From a virus: 36,738 bases of DNA. The stretch covers positions 1-36,738 of the IMG/VR virus record IMGVR_UViG_3300028610_000967. One strand, 5' to 3'. This document shows positions 13,354-19,289 of the stretch, piece by piece. The stretch's first letter is position 1, and each line of letters opens with the position of its first letter. Made by a program: the position numbers and the translations under genes. Under the pieces are notes generated by a model, which saw nothing but the letters and a program-made list of their open reading frames with translations, was not told the DNA's origin and made no database searches.

Positions 13354-13701
13354 CTATTTGTTATTCAGGTTACTCAACTTCACATATAATTTAGCGGCTG
13401 TGTGTAGTGGGCCTTCTAGACTCTTGATACATGCTTCTATGCCCCCTTTATCTTTAACATATAAAGCCAACAACTTAGCAATGTCCGTCATGTATTCACA
13501 GTGTGCCGCTATATCACGCAAACATTCTTCCTCAAAGATTGTGCTTGTATTGGGAAAGAATGCAAATTTGCGCCACGGGGTGTACCATTTGATCTCTCCT
13601 AAAAAAACACTTCCCTTCTTGGTCATCACGTGCCATATTGGGGTTTTACGTGTAACTTTTATAGGTATTGGCATAAAATTTATAAATCTTGGTTCCATCA
13701 T
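13354..13701 (-). CDS. Conserved small phage protein
   Basis: About 115 residues. The signature is 'HVMTKKGSVFLGEIKWYTPWRKFAFFP' read in two halves around residue 30-50, followed by 'CLRDIAAHCEYM'. I recall a similar 'lG.ikWy..WR.YaFfP' pattern in many phage and bacterial proteins of unknown function. The most likely starts are the two ATG codons at 13701/13698, one of which overlaps the preceding gene's TGA; the longer frame to 13710 is less likely. Confidence 0.68.
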   Translation of the reverse strand: MMEPRFINFMPIPIKVTRKTPIWHVMTKKGSVFLGEIKWYTPWRKFAFFPNTSTIFEEECLRDIAAHCEYMTDIAKLLALYVKDKGGIEACIKSLEGPLHTAAKLYVKLSNLNNK

Positions 13702-13910
13702 TTCACCCATATTCCATTTGACCCTAGTTTCCAGTGGTATTCATGCTTACGTAGCCACGCATTAACCAGAATAAGGGAGGAGGAGTATAGTTTGCTCCCC
13801 GTCCCTATATCTGTGATTGTGGCTTCAAGCGGCGTTCCGGGCTGGTGTGTTTGCACTTTCACCTTTACCCTTTTTGCGTCTTGAAGCGTATTCTGCTTGT
13901 GTCTTTTCAT
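13698..13910 (-). CDS. Hypothetical small basic protein
   Basis: 70 residues, basic at the start and beta-like later ('TPLEATITDIGTG'), with 'WLRKHEYHW' near the end. No family recognised. If it starts at ATG 13910 (weak GGAAAG ribosome-binding site) it overlaps the upstream gene's coding end by 86 bases; GTG codons at residues 17 and 19 behind AAAAGGG would shorten that overlap and are plausible. Confidence 0.55.
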   Translation of the reverse strand: MKRHKQNTLQDAKRVKVKVQTHQPGTPLEATITDIGTGSKLYSSSLILVNAWLRKHEYHWKLGSNGIWVK

Positions 13911-14442
13911 TAGCTTTCCAAGTCTTTTTGCCTATAGTCACCTGCAACCCTTTGGCCAGTCTGCCCCTCAGCATGTTGCCAAGGTTCATTCTTATCTGTC
14001 CGGGATTGAGGCCGTTTTTTGCCCAAATATTGAAGTTGTCCAAGACATCATTCTCCTGAGCCACTTCAAGCATTGTATCAACGTTGGCGTGGGCAACGTC
14101 TTTTTTACCCTCCACCTTAATTGGCATGGACACCCAATTGGTGAGAACAGCGGCCATTTCGTCTCCGCAATTCTGCTCTCTGCCATAGAGTTTTTTGTAC
14201 TTGTCTTTAACGATAGTACCATGCTCTTTAACGATTACGTTTGCCTTGCACCATGCCTTAACCATCTTGAGTGTTGGTGCTCGTTCCGCTACAAACGCCT
14301 CAGCCGCCTCAATAAAACCATCGGCACCCATGACGATTGCGTTCTTGATTGTGTGAACGTGGGCGAGATCAAGCCCTACGTAAAACTGTAACTCGTCGTC
14401 GTCCTCATTCACGGTCACTTTGTTGATCGGTTGTTTAGTCAT
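13825..14442 (-). CDS. Early protein, paralogue of the 12573-13280 product
   Basis: 205 residues. The C-terminal half has 'NCGDEMAAVL' and 'LNPGQIRMNLGNMLRGR', shared with the 12573-13280 protein, then a Lys/Arg-rich tail. The N-terminal half ('QFYVGLDLAHVHTIKNAIV', then an Ala-rich helix) is not shared. Abundant positive charge near the conserved helix suggests nucleic-acid binding, but function is unknown. The ATG follows AGGAG with an 11-base spacing. A strong sigma70-like promoter lies just upstream (14474-14503), so this is probably an abundant early product. Confidence 0.78.
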   Translation of the reverse strand: MTKQPINKVTVNEDDDELQFYVGLDLAHVHTIKNAIVMGADGFIEAAEAFVAERAPTLKMVKAWCKANVIVKEHGTIVKDKYKKLYGREQNCGDEMAAVLTNWVSMPIKVEGKKDVAHANVDTMLEVAQENDVLDNFNIWAKNGLNPGQIRMNLGNMLRGRLAKGLQVTIGKKTWKANEKTQAEYASRRKKGKGESANTPARNAA

Positions 14443-14473
14443 CTTTTAAGTCTCCTTTCTAATTTAGGGTTTC

Positions 14474-14503
14474 AGTAAAGCACACCAGACTATAGCTTGT
14501 CAA
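14474..14503 (-). promoter_or_regulatory. Early promoter, copy 2
   Basis: On the minus strand TTGACA (14503-14498), an 18-base spacer and TTTACT (14479-14474). The sequence GGGGTTGACA and the spacer end GTCTGGTGTG are nearly identical to the promoter at 15452-15480. It lies 32 bases before the ATG of the 13825-14442 gene. The gap 14443-14596 also holds a 7-bp inverted repeat (14539-14545 with 14585-14591). Confidence 0.75.
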
Positions 14504-14596
14504 CCCCTTTTGTGCACTGGCCTGTTTCATCAGTACCGACGGGGCCATTTGCCGGTAGACGAGACGACGGGTTTGGACCCCGCCGCCCCGTTTCAA

Positions 14597-14761
14597 CTAC
14601 TTGTCGTCTTTTTTTCTCCTTTTCAGTTTGTGGTTGTCCCATAGTTCTTTGACGATGGCAAAGGGAAAGACAACGAAAATAGTGAACAACACGGACCCGG
14701 CCATAAATAAGCCGAAAATCGCGATTGCCCACATCCCTATGTCGTACAATAAGTCGAGCAT
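14597..14761 (-). CDS. Small membrane protein
   Basis: 54 residues. The sequence begins MLDLLYDIGMWAIAIFG and has one long or two close hydrophobic segments (about 8-38), followed by a strongly basic tail ending KRRKKDDK, which should lie in the cytoplasm. The frame is open upstream, but AAGGAG sits 8 bases before ATG 14761. Probably an early host-interaction or membrane protein; no family recognised. Confidence 0.68.
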   Translation of the reverse strand: MLDLLYDIGMWAIAIFGLFMAGSVLFTIFVVFPFAIVKELWDNHKLKRRKKDDK

Positions 14762-14775
14762 TCTGGGTCTCCTTT

Positions 14776-14976
14776 CTACAGTTGGCGTACGGTGAACAGC
14801 AATCGCCCGTACTGGTTTGTGATCACGTGGTCCCCGGCGCTGTTCTTCCCGGTGATCAGGTCCACGTCTCCTATGGTTGCCTCCTCCTCTCTGCACAGTA
14901 GAACAGCTACCGCGTCCTGAGGGTCAGCCTCCATCCTTTCAACCCGCCCGTGGTTATTGGTTACGATTACGGCCAT
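14776..14976 (-). CDS. Hypothetical small protein
   Basis: 66 residues starting MAVIVTNNHGRVERM, probably a small beta-rich fold ('GDHVITNQYGRLLFTV'). No family recognised. ATG 14976 is preceded by AAGGACC; the longer frame to 14994 lacks a site. It overlaps the end of the 32-residue peptide gene by 23 bases and is closely followed by the small membrane protein gene. Confidence 0.62.
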   Translation of the reverse strand: MAVIVTNNHGRVERMEADPQDAVAVLLCREEEATIGDVDLITGKNSAGDHVITNQYGRLLFTVRQL

Positions 14977-15052
14977 TCTTCGGTCCTTTTTCAAGCCACC
15001 TACAGAAGCCGAGTAAAGCCACGGCTGTCAAAAACAGCAGAACGTCTCCCAT
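14954..15052 (-). CDS. 32-residue membrane peptide
   Basis: MGDVLLFLTAVALLGF begins the frame, giving one short transmembrane segment followed by a basic tail (CRWLEKGPKNGR...). ATG 15052 has an excellent GAGGAG site 7 bases upstream, the main reason for calling such a short gene. It lies between two early genes with the same type of ribosome-binding site. Function unknown. Confidence 0.55.
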   Translation of the reverse strand: MGDVLLFLTAVALLGFCRWLEKGPKNGRNRNQ

Positions 15053-15081
15053 GTGTGTCTCCTCGTTGTTTGGCCTGCTCA

Positions 15082-15381
15082 TCAGCGCCGGGTTGACCGC
15101 CTCCATTTGGCGTAAGCTATGCGCCGTGTTTTTTTGGCATCGCCGTTTCCGTCGTACATCTCGCAGGCGGAGTGTCCGGTCAAGAGGCCCGTCTTTTTGT
15201 CAAGGATGAGCCACTCGTCGTTTAGGTACGGGTTGCGCCCCACGTAGCAAAGCAACTGGCCTTCTTTGGTCATCACGCTGTGCACTTCGTCCGCTCTTGT
15301 CAGCTTTGCGTCGGTGAACTCCCGCTGGATGAGCACCTCGCTCGGTGTTGGTAGGTCGTCGTTTGATCCTCTTGTTGTCAT
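15082..15381 (-). CDS. First early gene, hypothetical protein
   Basis: 99 residues starting MTTRGSNDDLPTPSE. The middle is beta-like ('SVMTKEGQLLCYVGRN', 'EWLILDKKTGLLTG') and the end strongly basic ('KKTRRIAYAKWRRSTRR'). No family recognised. ATG 15381 has AAGGAG eight bases upstream; the longer frame (to 15480) would run through the promoter and is rejected. Being the first gene after the strongest promoter, it may be a host-takeover factor, which is inference only. Confidence 0.68.
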   Translation of the reverse strand: MTTRGSNDDLPTPSEVLIQREFTDAKLTRADEVHSVMTKEGQLLCYVGRNPYLNDEWLILDKKTGLLTGHSACEMYDGNGDAKKTRRIAYAKWRRSTRR

Positions 15382-15451
15382 CGGTTGTCTCCTTCGTTGT
15401 GTGTGCCGTGTGTCACGGACCGGGGGCGGCGCGTTAACCCCGGCACACCCC

Positions 15452-15480
15452 AGTACAACACACCGGACGGCTCGTGTCAA
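15452..15480 (-). promoter_or_regulatory. Early promoter, copy 1
   Basis: On the minus strand TTGACA (15480-15475), a 17-base spacer and TGTACT (15457-15452). It shares GGGGTTGACA and GTCCGGTGTG with the promoter at 14474-14503, so the spacer end is conserved beyond ordinary sigma70 needs. It is about 70 bases before the first early gene and faces left from the central hub. Confidence 0.75.
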
Positions 15481-15845
15481 CCCCTCGCGTTGCTGGCGTC
15501 TCCTCGACTTCTTTTTTGTGCGCGTTCCGTGCGGCTTGTGCCGTGTCCCTCGGTGTGGTGCACTGCCTGTGTCCGGCTTTTGCAGGGCGACGAGGCCCAG
15601 GGGGCCGTGACGCGGCTGGGTTCGTTCTTGTCCTGACTAGGGACTCCCATATACGGGGGTTGCGTCGCTTGGTGTTTGTACCCGCCCCGGTTGCCTTGAC
15701 TTGGCTTTTTGGCGGCGTTGGGAGGACCCACGGGACCCGCGTTTCGGGGGGCGGTTTTTGGCGGCGGGGACTCCCTCCTCTTATGTATTGGGTCACATAT
15801 ATATCGACAATGGAGAATAATATGAGAAATACCATTAAATTGCAC

Positions 15846-15941
15846 TGTAACGTATCGTGTAGCGTATCTGTAGCGTATGGAAATATATCCCAGGACCCGC
15901 GTCCGCCGGGGGCTGTAGCGTATGTAGCGGGTGTAGCGTAT
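15846..15941 (+). repeat. Iteron array, plus orientation
   Basis: Six exact copies of TGTARCGKRT at 15846-15855, 15858-15867, 15869-15878, 15914-15923, 15923-15932 and 15932-15941. The last three are head to tail with a 9-bp period, sharing one T. A copy of the 12-mer CGTCCGCCGGGG (15900-15911) lies between the two groups. Regular spacing near one helical turn suggests cooperative protein binding on one face of the DNA. Confidence 0.85.
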
Positions 15942-16025
15942 CCGAGGACCCCTCCGCTCTCTCCCCGTCCTCCGTACGTATACACACGTGCCACCCTCTC
16001 CCCCCTAAAAATTTTTAAGAGAGTA

Positions 16026-16117
16026 CTCTACACTATCTCTAGGTGGCTTCGAGGCCCGTCCGCCGGGGCCTCTGGCGTAGCGTATCCATACGTTACAACC
16101 CGTTACAACCCGCTACA
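16026..16117. repeat. Iteron module B, just before the late genes
   Basis: The order is CTCTACACTAT (16026-16036), a 7-bp hairpin GAGGCCC/GGGCCTC (16051-16057 with 16066-16072) enclosing the 12-mer CGTCCGCCGGGG (16057-16068), a near-copy of the iteron (16076-16085), then three minus-strand iterons in tandem with a 10-bp period (16088-16097, 16098-16107, 16108-16117). It ends 13 bases before the first terminase gene. The same elements in the same order form module A at 12481-12566. Confidence 0.85.
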
Positions 16118-16129
16118 GGGGGTAATAAC

Positions 16130-16492
16130 ATGTCTAAGGTAATTTATTTCATATGTGAGGACAAGTATCAATTAACCATCGAGCAGGAATTTTTCTGCTG
16201 GAGATACGCTTTGCATGGGGTCGGAATGAAGGCTGTGAGGGAGGCGTATGGTCAGAAATCCCCCCAGGCTCAGAATACGAAGGCTTGGAAATTATTGGAA
16301 AGAGGGAAGATACGTGATAGAATACATTATTTGCAAAAACAGCATCATAATAAGGATATAGATTTGTATAAAGGACCCTGGGATTATTACGGAAGGTCAG
16401 ATGTGGGGTGCCCGCTGGACCCCGGAAACTCTATAAAGCCAATCCTAGATGAAATTAGAGGTATTCAGGAGGTATGCAATGAGCCGGAATAA
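16130..16492 (+). CDS. Terminase small-subunit-like protein 1
   Basis: 120 residues from ATG 16130 behind GGGGG. Residues 12-65 ('QLTIEQEFFCWRYAL...GMKAVREAYG', then 'KLLERGKIRDRI') match the N-terminal helix-turn-helix pattern of Terminase_2-type small subunits: 'Lt..Q..F...Y', an Ala/Tyr-Gly turn, then 'LL....V...I'. The C-terminal part is not recognised. Small subunits bind the packaging site and load the large subunit. A second, different small-subunit-like protein is encoded immediately after it, overlapping by 14 bases, so one may have another DNA-binding role. It lies directly beside the iteron module. Confidence 0.62.
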   Translation: MSKVIYFICEDKYQLTIEQEFFCWRYALHGVGMKAVREAYGQKSPQAQNTKAWKLLERGKIRDRIHYLQKQHHNKDIDLYKGPWDYYGRSDVGCPLDPGNSIKPILDEIRGIQEVCNEPE

Positions 16493-17009
16493 GGGTATAG
16501 AACCTATTGAGCCGAGGTCTGATAATGTGGCGGACCCCGCAGAACCGGGGAATGAGTATCTATCCCTTAAGCAATTATCCTTCGTGAACCATCTATTATC
16601 CCCGGCATGTATGCTTAATCCAGTAACGGCCACCAAACTAGCGGGGTATAAGTGTTCAACTGATAAGTCTGCACGTTTACAGGCGGAGAGGAATATGTTA
16701 CACCCCCTTATCCGGGCGGAAATAGAAACAAGAATGGCTAAGATATCTCTCCAATCCTCTTTGTCTGCAGAGGCGGTGCTGAATAAATTATGGGAGGAGG
16801 GAAATAATCATACTCCTGAGGATTCCTCTCCGTCCGCGAGAGTTCAAGCACTCAACACACTAGCCAGATTTTATAAAATGATAGGACCCGGCAAAAAGGA
16901 TCAAGAACCGGAGGAACAACAGTCTAGCGTTAACATTCATATACACACGGGTGAAGGTCCAGTAATTATAGAAGGGGAGAAGGTAAATGAGCCTAATAGT
17001 ACCGGATAA
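16479..17009 (+). CDS. terS: Terminase small subunit (protein 2)
   Basis: 176 residues from ATG 16479, 6-7 bases after CAGGAGG. 'LSLKQLSFVNHLLSP' and 'TATKLAGYKCSTDKSARLQA' are the small-terminase helix-turn-helix pattern, followed by a long helical region with 'ARVQALNTLARFYKM' and a C-terminal strand-rich tail. It overlaps the large terminase start by 23 bases. As the larger and more complete of the two candidates, and next to terL, it is the more likely true small subunit. Confidence 0.75.
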   Translation: MSRNKGIEPIEPRSDNVADPAEPGNEYLSLKQLSFVNHLLSPACMLNPVTATKLAGYKCSTDKSARLQAERNMLHPLIRAEIETRMAKISLQSSLSAEAVLNKLWEEGNNHTPEDSSPSARVQALNTLARFYKMIGPGKKDQEPEEQQSSVNIHIHTGEGPVIIEGEKVNEPNSTG

Positions 17010-18513
17010 GAAGTTAATATTGCCTGATGAGTATGACGATAGTTATCATTTAAAATATGTGTCCCCCCCTACTATTGGTAAGTTTATGCAATCCAATGCA
17101 TTTATCAGGGGTCTCAGGGGTCCGATTGGTAGTGGAAAGTCATCCGGGTCTGCAATGGAGATATTCAGGAGGGCGAGTTTACAAGAACACAATAATCTAG
17201 GGGGAATAAAGAAAAGACGAACAAGATTTGCTGTAGTACGTAATACCAATAATCAATTAGAGACTACCACGGTTAAGACGTGGCTTGACTGGTTCCCGGA
17301 GAATATATTCGGTAGATTTTACATGCGATACCCTATGAGGCATTATATTAGGTATAAGGATATAGAATCAGAGGTATGGTTCATAGCATTAGATAAGCCG
17401 GATGATATTAAGAAATTGCTGTCATTGGAATTAACAGGCGCGTGGGTAAATGAGGCCAGGGAAACCCCCTATGAAATTATCGAGATGTTAACCGGGCGTG
17501 TTGGGAGGTATCCAGCTGAAAAGGACGGAGGGCAAACTTGGTCCGGGGTGATAATGGATACCAATTCTCCTGAGGATGATCATTGGTGGGCCATACTGGA
17601 GGGAGTGGCACCTGTCCCTGATAATTGGGCACCCCCGGAGGATGTAGAAATGTTTATACAGCCTCCTGCCATGTTTGAAAAAAGGGATGGGAAGGAAATA
17701 AAATGGGAATTGAACCTAAATGCGGAGAATTTGGCAAATCTTAATCCCAAGTATTACCAGAGGTATGCATCAGGGAAACCCCAATCAAAAATTAGAATAT
17801 ATATTGGTAATAAATATGGTACCGATACGGAAGGTAAACAGGTATATGATGAGTTCAATGAAGACGTTCATGTGGCTAAAGAACCACTAAAAAGAATACC
17901 CGGAGGTATTATTATAGTAGGATTAGATTTTGGAAGAACCCCAGCCGCCTGTTTCTCGCAAAGGACAGCAAGGGGACAATGGCAAGACATACATGAATTA
18001 GTTACGCAGAATATGGGGGCTGAAAGGTTTGCTGTGTTATTAAAACAGGAATGTGCGTCTGTATTTCCTGGGTGTAATTTTCAATTTTGGGGGGACCCTT
18101 CCGGCGGTCATGGCGGCCAAATAGATGAGCGTACATACTTTGATGTGCTACGTGCGAATGGTACAAAGGTTAGAGCGGCCCCCGCACAAAACTGGACAAT
18201 ACGAAGGGAAGCAGGAGCGGCCTCACTAAACCGTATGATAGATGGATTTCCGGGGTATTTGTGTTCCCCCACGTGCAAAAATTTAATTAAAGGATTTAAA
18301 AATGGATTTAAATTTAGGAGGTTGAATGTTTCTGGACAGCCAAGATATACAGAATTACCTGAGAAAAATATTTACTCCCATATCCACGAAGCAAGGCAGT
18401 ATGGGTATTGTGGGGGAGGCGAAGCAAGGGAACTTATTAGAGATAAGTCGGGCAAGAAACAAAAAGTCCGGAAGGCCAAAATTAAAATTCCAATCCACAA
18501 AAGACGAAGATAA
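16987..18513 (+). CDS. terL: Terminase large subunit
   Basis: 508 residues. The ATPase half has Walker A 'GPIGSGKSS' (residues 45-53) and the Walker B/catalytic region 'ELTGAWVNEARE' (about 148-159). The RNase H-like nuclease half has the first acidic motif 'VGLDFGRTPA' (about 310-320) and a later 'FWGDPSGGHGG'. It packages DNA into the prohead and cuts it. The lysine/arginine-rich C-terminus is typical of T7-like terminases. ATG 16987 has AAGGGGAGAAGG upstream. The last part overlaps the next gene's frame. Confidence 0.93.
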   Translation: MSLIVPDKKLILPDEYDDSYHLKYVSPPTIGKFMQSNAFIRGLRGPIGSGKSSGSAMEIFRRASLQEHNNLGGIKKRRTRFAVVRNTNNQLETTTVKTWLDWFPENIFGRFYMRYPMRHYIRYKDIESEVWFIALDKPDDIKKLLSLELTGAWVNEARETPYEIIEMLTGRVGRYPAEKDGGQTWSGVIMDTNSPEDDHWWAILEGVAPVPDNWAPPEDVEMFIQPPAMFEKRDGKEIKWELNLNAENLANLNPKYYQRYASGKPQSKIRIYIGNKYGTDTEGKQVYDEFNEDVHVAKEPLKRIPGGIIIVGLDFGRTPAACFSQRTARGQWQDIHELVTQNMGAERFAVLLKQECASVFPGCNFQFWGDPSGGHGGQIDERTYFDVLRANGTKVRAAPAQNWTIRREAGAASLNRMIDGFPGYLCSPTCKNLIKGFKNGFKFRRLNVSGQPRYTELPEKNIYSHIHEARQYGYCGGGEARELIRDKSGKKQKVRKAKIKIPIHKRRR

Positions 18514-19078
18514 AATATCCGTATTATGGTTCTTAATATTCAGGACTGATTTACCTACTGATGATATTCATTGGTGGAGGATTTTCACATTCGGGAAGTA
18601 TAAGCACGTGTCCGCAATGTCTTATGACAAGGGGTATTGGGTGGTTATTGACCCTTTAATTTGGGGTATTGAAGTAGCTTTGGTCCCCGGAGAATGTAAT
18701 TTGTTGTCCGCATATATACATGATAAAAATCATAAGGTGTTAATGGTAGAGAGCGACATGGAAAGAAGATATCTTCCGAGATGGCTTCCCATGACCTGTG
18801 TATCTGTGGTAAAATCTCTATTAGGTCTGCAAATCTCGGCGTTTACACCACAAGGCTTATATAATCAATTGACGGAGGAAGATCATGGTAGGTGGCGGAG
18901 GAGGAAGTGCTCAGTTACAACAGTCATTGATGGAATCCGAAGAAGCAAGAAAGGAAGCCGAGGAGGAAGCCGCAAGGGCAAATCAATCCAGAAGAAAACT
19001 GTTGGAGGATCAATTAAGGCAAAGAGCCGCAAGAAGGCGGAGAACGATAGGTCGCTTCTCTCTGATTTCGGGTTCTGA
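18401..19078 (+). CDS. Papain-fold-like protein between terminase and portal, overprinted at both ends
   Basis: 225 residues from ATG 18401 (AAGG upstream; the frame is open to 18326, inside terL). The core, about residues 40-160, has 'KHVSAMSYDKGYWVVIDP' and then 'TCVSVVKSLLGL': a His, an Asp and later a Cys at a helix start. I recall similar proteins at this place in other podoviruses. The order His-then-Cys resembles circularly permuted papain-like (NlpC/P60-type) folds, but that is by eye. The first 113 bases overlap terL, and the last 194 bases overlap the next gene in another frame, encoding a Lys/Arg/Ser-rich tail. Confidence 0.6.
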   Translation: MGIVGEAKQGNLLEISRARNKKSGRPKLKFQSTKDEDKISVLWFLIFRTDLPTDDIHWWRIFTFGKYKHVSAMSYDKGYWVVIDPLIWGIEVALVPGECNLLSAYIHDKNHKVLMVESDMERRYLPRWLPMTCVSVVKSLLGLQISAFTPQGLYNQLTEEDHGRWRRRKCSVTTVIDGIRRSKKGSRGGSRKGKSIQKKTVGGSIKAKSRKKAENDRSLLSDFGF

Positions 19079-19289
19079 GTTGGGAGTTACAGAGGAAACG
19101 ATAGGAACGGGTAAACGATTGTCTTCTACTCGTGGTGCTCAATCCGGGGGTAGAACAGGGACCCCGGCTGGGGGTAGAACACTTAGGGCTTTGCCTCCAT
19201 CCACTACTTCTTCATTAAGACAAACCATCAACACAAGACTTGCATCCCGCGCCTCAGGTATAGGTGGATTTGCCGGGGTTACTCCATAG
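18885..19289 (+). CDS. Hypothetical protein before the portal, Gly- and Arg-rich
   Basis: 134 residues from ATG 18885, 5-7 bases after a strong GGAGGAA site. It starts with a Gly run, then a charged helix ('EEARKEAEEEAARANQSRRK'), a basic part and a Gly/Ser/Thr-rich tail, so it is largely coiled or disordered. No family recognised. The strong ribosome-binding site and the close join to the portal ATG support it as a real gene although it overlaps the preceding frame by 194 bases. Confidence 0.7.
   Translation: MVGGGGGSAQLQQSLMESEEARKEAEEEAARANQSRRKLLEDQLRQRAARRRRTIGRFSLISGSELGVTEETIGTGKRLSSTRGAQSGGRTGTPAGGRTLRALPPSTTSSLRQTINTRLASRASGIGGFAGVTP

Larger units (their letters stand above)
15481..16129. 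other. Gene-free central hub between the divergent arms
   Basis: About 650 bases with no credible gene. The first 300 bases are GC-rich, unlike most of the genome; then comes a short AT-rich stretch (about 15780-15840), then iteron arrays and module B up to the ribosome-binding site of the first late gene. Open frames on both strands here are GC-driven and cross the promoter or repeats. A rightward promoter must lie here or nearby, but I see no clear -35/-10 pair on the plus strand; a weak TACACT at 16029-16034 is the best -10. Confidence 0.7.

Noticed and set aside
15434-15994. Minus-strand open frame in the hub
   Set aside because: It contains the promoter at 15452-15480 and the iteron array, with composition typical of a GC-driven chance frame.
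15846-16117. CRISPR array
   Set aside because: Units are 10 bp with almost no spacers and both orientations; these are iterons. No cas gene is present.
15474-16142. Long plus-strand open frame across the hub, including an ATG at 15822 behind GGAG
   Set aside because: It crosses the early promoter and all iterons. Its product is Pro/Arg/Gly-rich in the way GC-rich noncoding DNA reads, and it overlaps the well-supported start of the first terminase gene.
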